Positions 45,475 through 54,717 of a stretch of DNA of 64,000 nt are shown here, in pieces. The stretch lies in NCBI GenBank assembly GCA_963741845.1, contig CAVUJV010000024.1, positions 186,001 to 250,000 on the forward strand. The letters run 5' to 3'. Made by a program: the position numbers and the translations under genes. The first letter of the stretch is position 1, and each line of letters begins with the position of its first letter. The DNA is from Roseiarcus sp963741845. GTDB taxonomy: Bacteria > Pseudomonadota > Alphaproteobacteria > Rhizobiales > Beijerinckiaceae. The notes under the pieces are model-generated. The model saw only the letters and a list, made by a program, of their open reading frames with translations. It ran no database searches and had not been told where the DNA came from.

Positions 45475-46485
45475 TCAGCGCCTCGCCAGAAGGCCCTGCG
45501 GCCGAACCGCAAGGACGACGACCATGATCACGAAGGTGAGCACGATCGCATAGGTCGGAAAATAGGCGAGCCCGATCTGCTCGGCGACCCCAATGATGAC
45601 TGCGCCCAGCGCCGCGCCCGGTATCGAGCCCATGCCGCCGACGATCACGACGATGAGGGAAGCGAGCAGAAAGCGCGTGTCCTCCCCCGGCGACAAGGAC
45701 TGGAACGTCCCGCCGACAACGCCGGCCATCCCCGCGAGGCCTGCGCCGAAGGCGAAGACCAGCACGAAGACGAGCTGGATGCGGACGCCCATCGCGGCCA
45801 GGATGTCGCGGTCATCCACCCCCGCGCGCACGATCATGCCGATCCGCGTCCGGTTCAGCGCAAGCCACATCGCGACGCCGATCACCACCGAGGCGGCGAA
45901 GATCGCCAGACGCACGATCGGGTAGGAAAGGTAGACCGCCTCGCCCGATGACTTGACGGCTGTGATCAGCGGCAGGTCGACCGGACCGCGCAACCATTTC
46001 GGCGTCTGGATCTGCCAGGAATTGCCGCCGAAGGCCCAGAGCATGAGATCGGCGAGAACGATGGAAATGCCGAGCGTCACAAGCGTCTGGCGCAGCTCCT
46101 CGCCCTCCATGCGGCGGAAAACGAAGATCTGCAGAAGGACGCCAAGGATGCCCGCGATGACGAAGGCGACGACGAAGCTGAAGAGCCACGACCCTGTGAG
46201 GTCGTCGGCCATGTAGCCGAAATAGCCGCCGAGCAGGTAGATCGACCCATGCGCAAGGTTCACGTTGCGCATCAGGCCGAAAATCAGCGTGAAGCCGCTC
46301 GCGACAAGGAAGTAAAGACCGCCGAGCGTTATCCCGTTGAGCGTGGCGTTGAGGAACAGCTTCTTCCTTCCGAACACCTCCTCGAAGCCCGGCGGCCAGG
46401 GCGCGAAGACGACCCAGATCAGCGCCACGATCACGATGATGATGACCAGCGACCAGGCCGGGTGGCGGGCGATGAAGGCGTTCAT
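45475..46485 (-). CDS. ABC transporter permease, LivH type
   Basis: This 336-residue permease has a periplasmic-side N-terminal extension of about 45 residues (PPGFEEVFGRKKLF) before the LivH core. Core blocks are LNGITLGGLYFLVASGFTL, HGSIYLLGGYFGYMADDLTG, GIVLADL-like GISIVLADLMLWAF and GAALGAVIIGVAEQIGL. Eight or nine membrane segments are visible. It is the first gene of the importer operon, 225 bases downstream of the AraC-type gene on the same strand. Confidence 0.92.
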   Translation of the reverse strand: MNAFIARHPAWSLVIIIVIVALIWVVFAPWPPGFEEVFGRKKLFLNATLNGITLGGLYFLVASGFTLIFGLMRNVNLAHGSIYLLGGYFGYMADDLTGSWLFSFVVAFVIAGILGVLLQIFVFRRMEGEELRQTLVTLGISIVLADLMLWAFGGNSWQIQTPKWLRGPVDLPLITAVKSSGEAVYLSYPIVRLAIFAASVVIGVAMWLALNRTRIGMIVRAGVDDRDILAAMGVRIQLVFVLVFAFGAGLAGMAGVVGGTFQSLSPGEDTRFLLASLIVVIVGGMGSIPGAALGAVIIGVAEQIGLAYFPTYAIVLTFVIMVVVLAVRPQGLLARR

Positions 46486-46560
46486 CTGGCGACCGGCGCC
46501 GACGGCGGAGGCTCAGCCCGCACGTTCGTTATCGCCGCTTTCGGCGTCCGGCGGGGGATC

Positions 46561-46579
46561 TCTCCACGCAGTATGGAGA
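46561..46579. promoter_or_regulatory. inverted repeat TCTCCA / TGGAGA upstream of livH-type gene
   Basis: A perfect 6-bp inverted repeat with a 7-base spacer (CGCAGTA) lies 76 bases upstream of the importer operon start, in the 225-base gap after the AraC gene. Position and symmetry fit an operator, but no second copy was found to support it. Confidence 0.3.
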
Positions 46580-46710
46580 CGCGTTTCTCCATCAATTCGG
46601 CGCTTCCTTCCGATAAGGACGCGCCTCTTTCCGGGCGAGGTCCTCTGGCATTCTAGCCCCTCTCTTATAGCGGATTTGACCCTCAGTATGTTTTGCTGCG
46701 GCGCGCGGCC

Positions 46711-47529
46711 TCAGAGCACGAGCGCCGCGCGCCGGTAGTCGCTCGGCGCCATGCCGACATGCGCCGAAAAGAACTTCGTAAAACCGCTCTGCGAGGAAAA
46801 TCCGAGATCGAAGCCGATCTCCGCGACCGGAGAGACGCTGCGCACGAGCTTGTCCAGCGCGCGCTCCATGAGAATCGTGTTGAGGAAGAGATTGGGCGTA
46901 AGCCCGGTCTGGGTGCGGAAGAGCTTGTAGAAATGCGGCCGCGAGAGGCCGGATTCCCTCGCGACCGCGTCGAGCTCCACATCCGCTCCGGGCGCCTCCT
47001 CGATAAGCCGGATCGACTTGCGCACGCGGAAGTCCGTCACGCCGTCGAGCGCGCGCCGGATCGTTCGGCCTTCGGCTTGTCGCCAGGACAGTTCGAAGCA
47101 GGCTTCGATCAGATAGCGAAGATCGCGATCGAGTTCGCCGAGGCGCTCGCCGGCGCAGATGGTGGCCGCGGCCTGCCGAATCTGGCGGTCGAGCGTCGGG
47201 GTTCGGATGATCTGGGGATTTCCGAAGCAAAGCCGCGATGCGCCGCCGCTCGGCGCGAACCATTCCGGGTTTACGTAGAAAACGAGGAAGAGCGACCCCT
47301 GATGGAGGTCATCGGGAATAAAGTTATGGGGTTCCCACGGCGAGACAGCGACAACCGTGCCAGGACATCCCGCGCAGCGCTTTCCGTCGACATCGATGAT
47401 CCCATCCGCGCCGCCAAGATGAAAGATCAAATGGCCTTCGCGATGGGCGTGTACATTGAACGGGCGATTGAGCTGGTACACCGCCGCGCGACCGAACTGG
47501 CCGTGAAAAACGGCGATCGCCCGGCTCAT
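46711..47529 (-). CDS. AraC family transcriptional regulator
   Basis: This 272-residue regulator has an N-terminal cupin-like ligand domain (FNVHAHREGHLIFHLGGADG, CAGCPGTVVAVSPWEPHNFI) and a C-terminal AraC/XylS DNA-binding domain. The two helix-turn-helix parts are in LDAVARESGLSRPHFYKLFR and PVAEIGFDLGFSSQSGFTKF. It is encoded between the solute-binding protein gene and the importer operon on the same strand, so it probably controls one or both. The effector is likely the imported compound. Confidence 0.9.
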   Translation of the reverse strand: MSRAIAVFHGQFGRAAVYQLNRPFNVHAHREGHLIFHLGGADGIIDVDGKRCAGCPGTVVAVSPWEPHNFIPDDLHQGSLFLVFYVNPEWFAPSGGASRLCFGNPQIIRTPTLDRQIRQAAATICAGERLGELDRDLRYLIEACFELSWRQAEGRTIRRALDGVTDFRVRKSIRLIEEAPGADVELDAVARESGLSRPHFYKLFRTQTGLTPNLFLNTILMERALDKLVRSVSPVAEIGFDLGFSSQSGFTKFFSAHVGMAPSDYRRAALVL

Positions 47530-47570
47530 AATAATGTCCTCCGAAACGCGCCTCCCCTAGCAAGAGCAGA

Positions 47571-47588
47571 ATTCAATATTTTTTGAAT
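47571..47588. promoter_or_regulatory. inverted repeat ATTCAA / TTGAAT upstream of araC-type gene
   Basis: A perfect 6-bp inverted repeat with an AT-only 6-base spacer lies 42 bases before the AraC-type start. It stands out as AT-rich in a GC-rich region. It could be an autoregulatory operator or part of the promoter. Confidence 0.3.
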
Positions 47589-47644
47589 GATTGCAACCTT
47601 TTGCTCGCAGCGCCAAGATTGTGGCAATACAGTAACGGAATAAC

Positions 47645-47669
47645 GGCCGGACGCTTCCCGCGTCCGGCC
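47645..47669 (-). terminator. strong hairpin after the solute-binding protein gene
   Basis: A perfect 10-bp stem (GGCCGGACGC / GCGTCCGGCC) with a 5-base loop begins 15 bases after the stop of the solute-binding protein gene. On the minus strand it is followed by a modestly T-rich GTTATTCCGTT. It likely ends or attenuates the solute-binding protein transcript, which would favour its higher expression over the downstream genes. Confidence 0.7.
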
Positions 47670-47684
47670 CGCTTCATTTTGAAA

Positions 47685-48938
47685 TCAGTACTTCTTGCAC
47701 TCCGGGTTCGTACGGCTCGGTGGGCCGATTTTGGCGAACACGTCACGCGGGTAGCCGAGCGTCTGGTGGACGTCCGGCACGATCTTCACCACTTTGCTGA
47801 GGAGCCCGCCACTGCTGTCCTCGACGACTTCGGTGACGAAGTTGGTCCCGATCGCCTGGCGGTCCTCATCAAGGCTGATCTTGCCGTTCGGCGCGTCGAT
47901 CGTCAGGTGAGTCAACGCATCCTTGAGCTTCGACTGATTGTCGCTGAGGTCGCCGTTGACCTTGTTGAGGGCTTCGTACATCGCCATCGTCGAGCCGTAA
48001 TAGTTGGTCGCGAGCAGGCCGGGGCTCGGCAGGCGCTTGTCGGCGGGCGTCGCCTCCTGGTACAGCTTCACGAAAGCCTTCCAGCCCGGATCGTCCCAGG
48101 TATCGGCCATGCCGCTCGATGCGATCGTGCCGATCATGGCCTTCTTCGCGTCGCCCTTGGCCGAAAGCACGGTCTGGTCGACCATGATCGATCCGCCCAT
48201 GAGATGGGCCTTGCCGCCGGCCTGTTGATACTGGTTGAGGAAGTTGACCGCGTCCGCGCCGCCAAGGCCCAGATAGATCGCGTCGACGTCGTCGGGCAGC
48301 GCCGCGATGGTCGAGGCGAAATCCTTCGTGCCGAGCGGCACCCACTGCCGGTTGGTGACCTGACCGCCGGCGCGGCAGTACTCGAGAATCAGGCCGAAGA
48401 CCTGCGTATAGACGAAGGAATAGTCCTCGCCGACCGTTGCGATCTTCTTGTATCCCTTGGTGTTGTAAGCGTAATCGCCAAGTCCGGCCGACCACTGCGC
48501 GCCGTCCATGTTCCAGCGGAAGAAGTTCGGCGAGGGGTCGGGGAACGTCGTCTCCTGGGCGCCGGAAGCCGCGTTGATGAAGGTCAGCTCCGGGTGCGTC
48601 CTGGAGAAATTCTTGACCGCGATGCCTTCGTCGCCCGAAAGCGGCGAGATCAGGATCTGGACGTGGTCCTGCTCGATGAGCTTTCGGACCGCGCGCACGG
48701 CGGAATCCGGCGTGGCGTCGGTCGACGCGACGACGAACTCCAGTTGTTTGCCGCCGGCTTTGGGACCGTATTTCAATACCGCGGCGTTCAAACCGGCCAT
48801 GCCGTCGACGCCGAGGATCGTATAGGTGCCCTCGAGCGTCGCCGTCACGCCGACCTTGATCTTGTTGTCGTCCGCGCGCGCGACGCCCGACAGCATCAGC
48901 AACGCAAGCGCCGTTGCACACACACCAGTCTTGAGCAT
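47685..48938 (-). CDS. ABC transporter substrate-binding protein (Leu/Ile/Val-binding type)
   Basis: This 417-residue periplasmic binding protein begins with a signal peptide (MLKTGVCATALALLMLSGVA, cleavage near ARA-DD) and the mature start KIKVGVTATLEGTYTILGVD. Two-lobed type-1 fold blocks include LISPLSGDEGIAVKNFSRTH and ATNYYGSTMAMYEALNKVNG. The ATG at 48938 has GGGGAGG at ideal spacing; an in-frame GTG at 48959 is less likely. It feeds the Liv-type importer encoded downstream. The ligand is unknown, and proteins of this type bind aromatic acids and amides as well as amino acids. Confidence 0.92.
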   Translation of the reverse strand: MLKTGVCATALALLMLSGVARADDNKIKVGVTATLEGTYTILGVDGMAGLNAAVLKYGPKAGGKQLEFVVASTDATPDSAVRAVRKLIEQDHVQILISPLSGDEGIAVKNFSRTHPELTFINAASGAQETTFPDPSPNFFRWNMDGAQWSAGLGDYAYNTKGYKKIATVGEDYSFVYTQVFGLILEYCRAGGQVTNRQWVPLGTKDFASTIAALPDDVDAIYLGLGGADAVNFLNQYQQAGGKAHLMGGSIMVDQTVLSAKGDAKKAMIGTIASSGMADTWDDPGWKAFVKLYQEATPADKRLPSPGLLATNYYGSTMAMYEALNKVNGDLSDNQSKLKDALTHLTIDAPNGKISLDEDRQAIGTNFVTEVVEDSSGGLLSKVVKIVPDVHQTLGYPRDVFAKIGPPSRTNPECKKY

Positions 48939-49245
48939 TCCCGTCCTCCCCAATTTCACGCGTCTTGCGTCATTTTGACGCCGGATCGCGGATCACCAGG
49001 CGCCTCTTGACGTGCGTGGCCCGTTCCGGTCCACGGCGCCTTTGGCCAACGAAAAGACTAGCGGACGGTGGGGCTCGAACGCTACGATTTCCGCGCTAAA
49101 GTTTGCCGATAGTCTCTTTATTCAATGCTGCGCCGCGAAATATTTGTCGCGACTGCGAAGCTGCCTTCCGCACTTATGCCAACCCCGCGATGCCGAAGCG
49201 TCACGCCTCAAATCGTCCGGGATCGGGTTCGGAAAAATTCGACGC
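48939..49245. other. 307-base intergenic region
   Basis: No coding frame. It contains the promoter of the solute-binding protein gene and the end of the flavin electron-transfer operon. On the minus strand a TTGAAT at about 49126 is followed downstream by TTTAGC; this is a possible but weak promoter. No hairpin with a T run was found. Confidence 0.4.
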
Positions 49246-50214
49246 CTAAGCGAGGGGGCTGTCCGTCGTCGACTGGACGCCGCCGTCCGTCCCCACAAAG
49301 AACGCCATGAGGCGGAGACGGCGGGCCAGCGCAAGTCCGCGGTCCGCGCCCGCCACCATCAGCGCGGTGGCCCATGCGTCGGCCGCCATGCAGGTCTCCG
49401 CCACGACGGTGACGGCGGCGAGGTCATTCTCCAGCGGCGCGCCGCGACGCGGGTCCATCGTGTGAGAGACGGTCCTGCCGTCGACCTCGGCCCGATGGCG
49501 GTAGGCGCCGGAGGTCGCGACGGCGGCGCCGGAAAGCTCGATGACGCCAAGGATCTCCCGGGCGCCCAGCGCGGGTTTTTCCTGCGCGACGGCCCAGGGG
49601 CGACCGTCGGGCTTGGTTCCCTCCGCCCGCATCTCGCCGTCTATGCCCACGAGCCACGACGTGAGGCCGGCCGCGGTCATCTCCCGCGCCAGTTCGTCCA
49701 CGCCAAAGCCCTTGGCGATGCCCGAGAGGTCGAGCCGCAGCGGCGCGAGCCGCCGGGCGCGACAGTTGACGGCGTCGAGTTGAAGCGTCTTCGGCGGCTC
49801 GAACGACGGACGCCCGGCGACCTGGGCGATGCGGCCTGCGTCGGGCGTGCGCGAGCCGCCGCCGAAACCCCAGGCCTGCACGAGATCGCCCACCCCAATG
49901 TCGAACGCGCCTTCGGAAAGGCGGCCGATTTCAAGGGCGGCGGCGAGCACGGTCGCCAGCTCGCGGGGAATTTCGACCCACAGGCCGACCGGCGCCGCGT
50001 TGAGGCGCTCGACGTCCGAATCCGGTCGCCAGGGCGACATCTGATCTTCCACCCGGTCGACGGCGGCCTGAAGCCTCCGGCCAAGCGCGAGGGTGTCGAT
50101 CGCGCGGTCGGTCCAGCAGACGGCCGTCCATCGCGACCCCATGGCCGGGCCGTTCAGAGCATGGCGCGTGGGCGCCGCAGCGCTCGACGCGCGTTCAGTA
50201 GACGTCTTCGACAT
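49246..50214 (-). CDS. apbE: FAD:protein FMN transferase
   Basis: This 322-residue ApbE-family enzyme attaches FMN from FAD covalently to Thr/Ser of target proteins. Core motifs are AMGSRWTAVCW, VEDQMSPWRPDSDVERLNAA, LDLSGIAKGFGVDELA and SHTMDPRRGAPLENDLAAVT. There is no hydrophobic signal peptide at this start, unlike many exported ApbE proteins, so it may act in the cytoplasm before export or use an unseen start. It overlaps the end of the PepSY reductase gene by 20 bases. Its likely target is the DUF2271 protein in the same operon. Confidence 0.92.
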   Translation of the reverse strand: MSKTSTERASSAAAPTRHALNGPAMGSRWTAVCWTDRAIDTLALGRRLQAAVDRVEDQMSPWRPDSDVERLNAAPVGLWVEIPRELATVLAAALEIGRLSEGAFDIGVGDLVQAWGFGGGSRTPDAGRIAQVAGRPSFEPPKTLQLDAVNCRARRLAPLRLDLSGIAKGFGVDELAREMTAAGLTSWLVGIDGEMRAEGTKPDGRPWAVAQEKPALGAREILGVIELSGAAVATSGAYRHRAEVDGRTVSHTMDPRRGAPLENDLAAVTVVAETCMAADAWATALMVAGADRGLALARRLRLMAFFVGTDGGVQSTTDSPLA

Positions 50215-52382
50215 AGCGTCCCGAAGATTTGAGAGCCGACAGGTCGAAGCCGAGGGGGCGCACGACCGGATCGAAGGTGCGGGTGACGGCCTCGGCCATG
50301 TCGCGGCCGCCGCACACGAGGATCTGCGCGCCCTGCCTCACGAGTTCCCGCAGCCGCGTCGCGTCGGCGGCGATGCGATCCTGGACATAGGCGCCGCCTT
50401 TGGGATCGCGCGAGAAGGCGGTGCTCAGCGACGTCAGACGCTTCTCGGCAAGATGCTGGGCCAGTTCGTGCTCGTAGAGGAAATCGGACGAGGGACTTCG
50501 GCCGCCCCAGTAAAGATGAACCGGGCGCCGCGACTCGTTGGCGCGCACGAGCCCCGCGAGCGGTCCGATCCCGGCGCCCGCGCCGATGAGAATGAGCGGC
50601 GCCCGACCGGCGCTCGGCCGGAAGCTCGGATTGGCGCGTATGAAGGCCTCGACTCGGGATCCCGACGCGAGACCGTGCAGGAAGGTCGAGCAGCGGCCGC
50701 CCTCGCGCAAGCGCACGCAGACCTCGATAATTCCGTCCCGCGAGGACGAAGCGAGCGAATAGAACCGGGGCATGGTTTCGCCCGGAGGCAGGACCCCGAG
50801 AAGGTCGCCGGGTTCGAAGGGCGGCAGGCGTCCGGCCTTGCCGCCGCGCCCGACCGAGCGAAACCGCAGGATCGCGACCGGCGCGCCAACGGCGGCGCCG
50901 TAGTCCTCGCGCTCGACGAGTTCCAGCCCGAAAGTCTTCGGCCGCTCGGCCACGTGTTCGAGAACAAGCTCGTGACCAAGCGCGGCGCCGAGGTCGCGTC
51001 CCCATTGGGCGAACTCCTGCGCCGAAGCGCGATCGATGCGTTTCAGCGGCAGGAGCTGCGGCCAGCCTTTCGCGGCGAGCGCGGCCGACACCTCCTCCGC
51101 ATAGGCGCAGAAGCGCGGGAAGCTGCGGTCGCCGAAGCCGAGAACGGCTGTCGGCGCGCCGCCTTCCGCGAGCGCAAGCCGGGAGAGGAAAGCCTTCGCC
51201 GACGCCGGGGGTCCGCCGTCGCCATAGGTCGAAGTCAGGACAAGAACGCGCTTGGCTGTCCGGGGAAGCGATCGAAAATCGTTCATCGCCTCCGTATGGA
51301 CGCGGCAGCCGGCGCGGGTCAGCGCGGCATGAAGCGTCGTCGGCGAAGCCCCAGGTGGAATTGCCTTCGCTGCCCACGAGGATGACCGTGTCGGCGGCGC
51401 GGGCGGGGACGTTCGCTGCGATCCGGGGCCGGGCGGCGCGTCGGCGCCGCCACATGAGGAAGCCCGTGAGGGCAAGCGCAGGAACCGTCGCGGAGGAGAG
51501 CCCCAGCGCGAGGCCGAGCGCCCAGGCCCCGCGTCCGGTGTGGAGCATGCGAATGACGTCGTTGAGGCGGTCGAGCGCGCTCGCCGGCGTGAAGGAAAGC
51601 TGCGCGCCGGTCGCCGGATCGATCTGGGCTTCGCCCGCCGCAGTGCGCAACACATAGACGTCGGCGCGGTCGTCCGGCGCCGGGAACCTCAGTTCGCGCA
51701 GGTCCGCGACGCTGACGAGCTTGAGCGCCGCGAGCGTTCCGACCGGAGCAGGCGCGCCGCCGCTCGCCGTCGCCTCGGGCGACGCGGCCTCGGGCGTCGG
51801 CACGAGGCCGAAGGTGTTCGCCGACATCCAGACGCCGGTGAGGGAGGACGCGATGAGCCCGATGGCGGCGAAACGGCCGAGTTCGCCATGCAGGCGTTGA
51901 GCGGGCGCGCCGCGGATGGGACGCAGAAGCGCGCCCGCTCCGCCGAGGCTCCGGGCCAGAAGAACGACGCCGAAGAGGCTCAGCGCGAGCATGGCGAGAG
52001 CGCTGACGCCCGCCGCCGCGCGGCCCGCGTCGCCAAGGAGAAACGCGCGGTGCAGGTTCGTGATGAAGCGCGTCGCGCTCGATACCTGATAGGGGCCGAG
52101 CCCGGCCCCGGTCGCCGGATCGACCCGCTCCACGCCGCGCGCCTCGCCATCGCTGAAGGCCACGATGACCGCGCCGTCGCTCCTCTGACGAATGGCGGTC
52201 ACGCGCTCATGACGCGCCGCCACGGCCTCCGCGAGGGCGGCGACGCTGACGCCGGGTTGCGGCGCCGGATTCGTCAGGCGATCGAGCGCCGGGAGCACGG
52301 AGAGCGCCACGCCGGTGAGCGCGACGACAGCGAGGATGGCCGCGAGCGGAATGCCCAGCAGCGCGTGAAGGCGGCGAAGCAT
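50195..52382 (-). CDS. PepSY membrane flavodoxin-ferredoxin reductase fusion, frameshifted
   Basis: Joined length is about 729 residues. The N-terminal third is a PepSY-type membrane module with four predicted helices (residues about 8-29, 127-150, 168-190 and 293-314) and two periplasmic PepSY-like loops. After a frameshift near 51338 come a flavodoxin domain (TVILVGSEGNSTWGFA, VLVLTSTYGDGGPPASAKAF) and a CysJ-like FNR domain (RFYSLASSS, GGRCSTFLHGL, LIGAGAGIGPLAGLVRA, YWGGRSPSSDFLYEHEL). It would move electrons from NADPH in the cytosol across the membrane to periplasmic flavoproteins. It lies 20 bases after the DUF2271 gene. Confidence 0.85.
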
Positions 52383-52402
52383 GAACGCAAACTCCGGTCG
52401 GC

Positions 52403-52873
52403 TCAGAACGTGACCCGGAAGGACTTGACGTAACCCTTGCCCGGGAAGGTCTTGCCGGAGGCGGAGGTTTCGAGAGGCGCGACGACTTCGGAGGGGTTGT
52501 CCATGCCGTCCTCGACGGCCGTATCCACATGCACCTTGTACCCGGCGTCGATCATCGCGTCGGCGAGATCGACGCTGATCTTCAGCGTCTTCCCGGAGCC
52601 GATGCTGGCGCCGGTGATGCCGTCGATCTCGGCTGCTCCGCCGCCCGAGGCGCGCTGCCAGTCCGACAGATGCCGGTAGTATTTCGCCTTGCCGCCCGCC
52701 ATCCAGAGCGTGCCCTTGTACTTGCCGGAGGCGTCGGTGACGTAGAGCGCCACATAGGCGCCGTTGCCGCCATAAGACTTGAGCGTTGTCTCGAACGTGA
52801 CCTGGCGGGCCTCGGCGCAGACCGGAGCGATCAGCGCCGCCGTCGCCGCGACGGTTGGGAGGGCGAGTTTCAT
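52403..52873 (-). CDS. DUF2271 periplasmic protein with a flavinylation-type motif
   Basis: This 156-residue protein begins with a signal peptide (MKLALPTVAATAALIAPVCA). The mature part is the DUF2271 domain with WMAGGKAKYYRHLSDWQRAS and GYVKSFRVTF. Residues 84-90 read DGITGAS, which matches the D-x-x-S/T-G-A-S/T motif at which ApbE links FMN; Ser90 would be the acceptor. DUF2271 proteins often occur beside ApbE and PepSY reductases. I infer a small periplasmic FMN carrier that receives electrons from the membrane reductase encoded next. Confidence 0.85.
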   Translation of the reverse strand: MKLALPTVAATAALIAPVCAEARQVTFETTLKSYGGNGAYVALYVTDASGKYKGTLWMAGGKAKYYRHLSDWQRASGGGAAEIDGITGASIGSGKTLKISVDLADAMIDAGYKVHVDTAVEDGMDNPSEVVAPLETSASGKTFPGKGYVKSFRVTF

Positions 52874-52915
52874 GGGTGGATCCTTGGAGATGAGAGGAAG
52901 CCGACGGGCCGGGAC

Positions 52916-53263
52916 TTATTGAACCTCGACCTTGGGGCGCGCCTTGTCCTTGAAGAGGCCGTTCTCCGGGGCCTTCGCGTTGGGATCGCTTGGACCGTTC
53001 TGCGGCGTGGCGCGGGCGCCCTCGTCATCGTCCGCAAGTTCATCCTCGTCATCGTCGTCCTTGCGAACGCTGCGGCCCTCGTCGTTGTCGCGGGACTTTT
53101 CGGCGAAGCGGAGCGAATGCCCCTCTTTTGAAGAGGCTTCGGCGCTGTCGCGCCCTTCGTGACGATGAAGCGTCAGATGATCGGCTTCCACGGCCGCCAG
53201 CGCCACGCCGACGCCTGCGGCGGCAAGAAGGAGAGCCGCGCCGAGAAGGATTCGCTTTTTCAT
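52916..53263 (-). CDS. hypothetical exported acidic protein
   Basis: This 115-residue protein has a clear N-terminal export signal or anchor (MKKRILLGAALLLAAAGVGV). The rest is hydrophilic and probably disordered, with a stretch RKDDDDEDELADDDEG and His residues near LTLHRHEGRDS. No family is recognised. It lies between the two-component system and the DUF2271 gene on the same strand. An acidic, His-containing periplasmic tail could bind metal ions, but that is speculation. Confidence 0.7.
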   Translation of the reverse strand: MKKRILLGAALLLAAAGVGVALAAVEADHLTLHRHEGRDSAEASSKEGHSLRFAEKSRDNDEGRSVRKDDDDEDELADDDEGARATPQNGPSDPNAKAPENGLFKDKARPKVEVQ

Positions 53264-53347
53264 TTCGATGTGTTCCCGCTGTTTGTTGAGCGCGCCAAGC
53301 CTCGCGTCGGAGGCTGACGGCTTGCTGAAGGCGCTGTCGATTTGCGT

Positions 53348-54717
53348 TCAGCTTCCCGTCAGGCGCGCGGGCGCGGCGGGAAAACGGACCGTCGCCCTGA
53401 AATCCGTCCGCTTCGTCCGGGACAGGCGAGGCGAGATCGAGAGTGAGGCCGGCGCCGCGGCAGATCGCGGCGGCGATCGCGAGGCCGAGGCCCGCGCCCT
53501 CGGCCTGCGTGGCGCCGCGCTCGAATGGACGGGCGAGCCGCGCAAGCTGCCCGGGCGGCACGACGGGGCCGCGATTGGAGACCTCGAACAGGCTGTCGGT
53601 CAGGCGCACGCGGACCGGCGCGTCGGGCGCCCCGTGCTTCAGCGCGTTCTCGATGAGATTGCGCGCGAGAATGGCGAAAGCGTCCGGATCGAGGTCGGAG
53701 ACGGGACCGCCCGCGGGGGAAATGGAGACGGCGAGATCCTCGCCGCGGTCGGTCTGGCGGTCGATGTCGGCGATCACAAGGCGCAGCGCGGGCGCGAGCG
53801 AGGTCCGCGTCTCGGCGAGCACGCCGCCCCCCTCGGCCTTGGCGAGTTGCAGCAGCTTCTCGGAGAGGCGCGAGAGGCGCTTCAGCGCCGCGGCGATGGA
53901 ACGGGCGCGCGCCTGCGCCGGACCCTCGGGCAGTTCCGCGATAAGGCGCTGGGTCTGCGCCAGGGCGGCGGCGATGGGCGTTCTCAGCTCATGGGCGCTG
54001 TTGGCGGTGAAGCTGCGCTCCGCTTCGAGGGCGCCGCGCAAGCGCTCGATCAGGGCGTTGACCGACGCCGCGACGGGCGCAATCTCGTCCGGCAGCCCCT
54101 CCGCGCCGACCGGGGTGAGGTTGCCGCGGCCGCGCGCTTCGATCGCCTGACGGAAAGCGACGACCGGCCTGAGGGTGAGCCGGATCGAGAGCCATGCGCC
54201 GAGGAGCGCGATCGGCGCCAGCGCGGCGAGCGGCCAGATCAGGGCGGCGACCGCGCGGCGGACCGCCGCCTGGCGATGTCCGAGTTCCTCCGCGGTCGTC
54301 ACAAAGAGCGTGCCGCGCACAGCGGTCTCGGTGTAGGTGCGCAGCCGGTCGCTGGTGTGAAAGCCCGGCGGAAGATCGCGCGGGATCCGCATGAGGTCGG
54401 CGTCGCTCGACTGGAGCAGTTCGCGCCCCTGCGCGTCGCGCACCACATAGCGAAATGTACTCCCGGTGGGGCCCGATCGGCGGCATGTGCTGCGTCGCGG
54501 CGCCGCTGTCGCGGGAGAGCAGCTCGGCATAGGCGAGCGGCAGAACGCGCTGCGCGACCTCCTGAAGCGCGCTGTCGAACACCGCGTCGATTTCCCGGCG
54601 CAGCAGCACGCCCGCCGCCATCGCGGCGGCGAGCCACAGGGCGGCGACCGCGACCGCCAGCCACAGCCCGAGGCGACGGCGCAGGCTCCATCGGTGGGGT
54701 TCGCGGCGGCCGATCAC
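53348..54717 (-). CDS. sensor histidine kinase, frameshifted
   Basis: This membrane sensor kinase has about 456 residues after joining frames near 54462 and 53400. The order is: first helix LGLWLAVAVAALWLAAAMAA, a periplasmic region of about 120 residues, second helix LIWPLAALAPIALLGAWL, HAMP linker, phospho-acceptor box FTANSAHELRTPIAAALAQT, N box ARNLIENALKHGA and G box GAGLGLAIAAAICRGAGL. The C-terminus reads TVRFPAAPARLTGS. The start is the GTG at 54717, overlapping the response regulator stop (GTGA). It probably regulates the PepSY/DUF2271/ApbE genes downstream. Confidence 0.87.
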
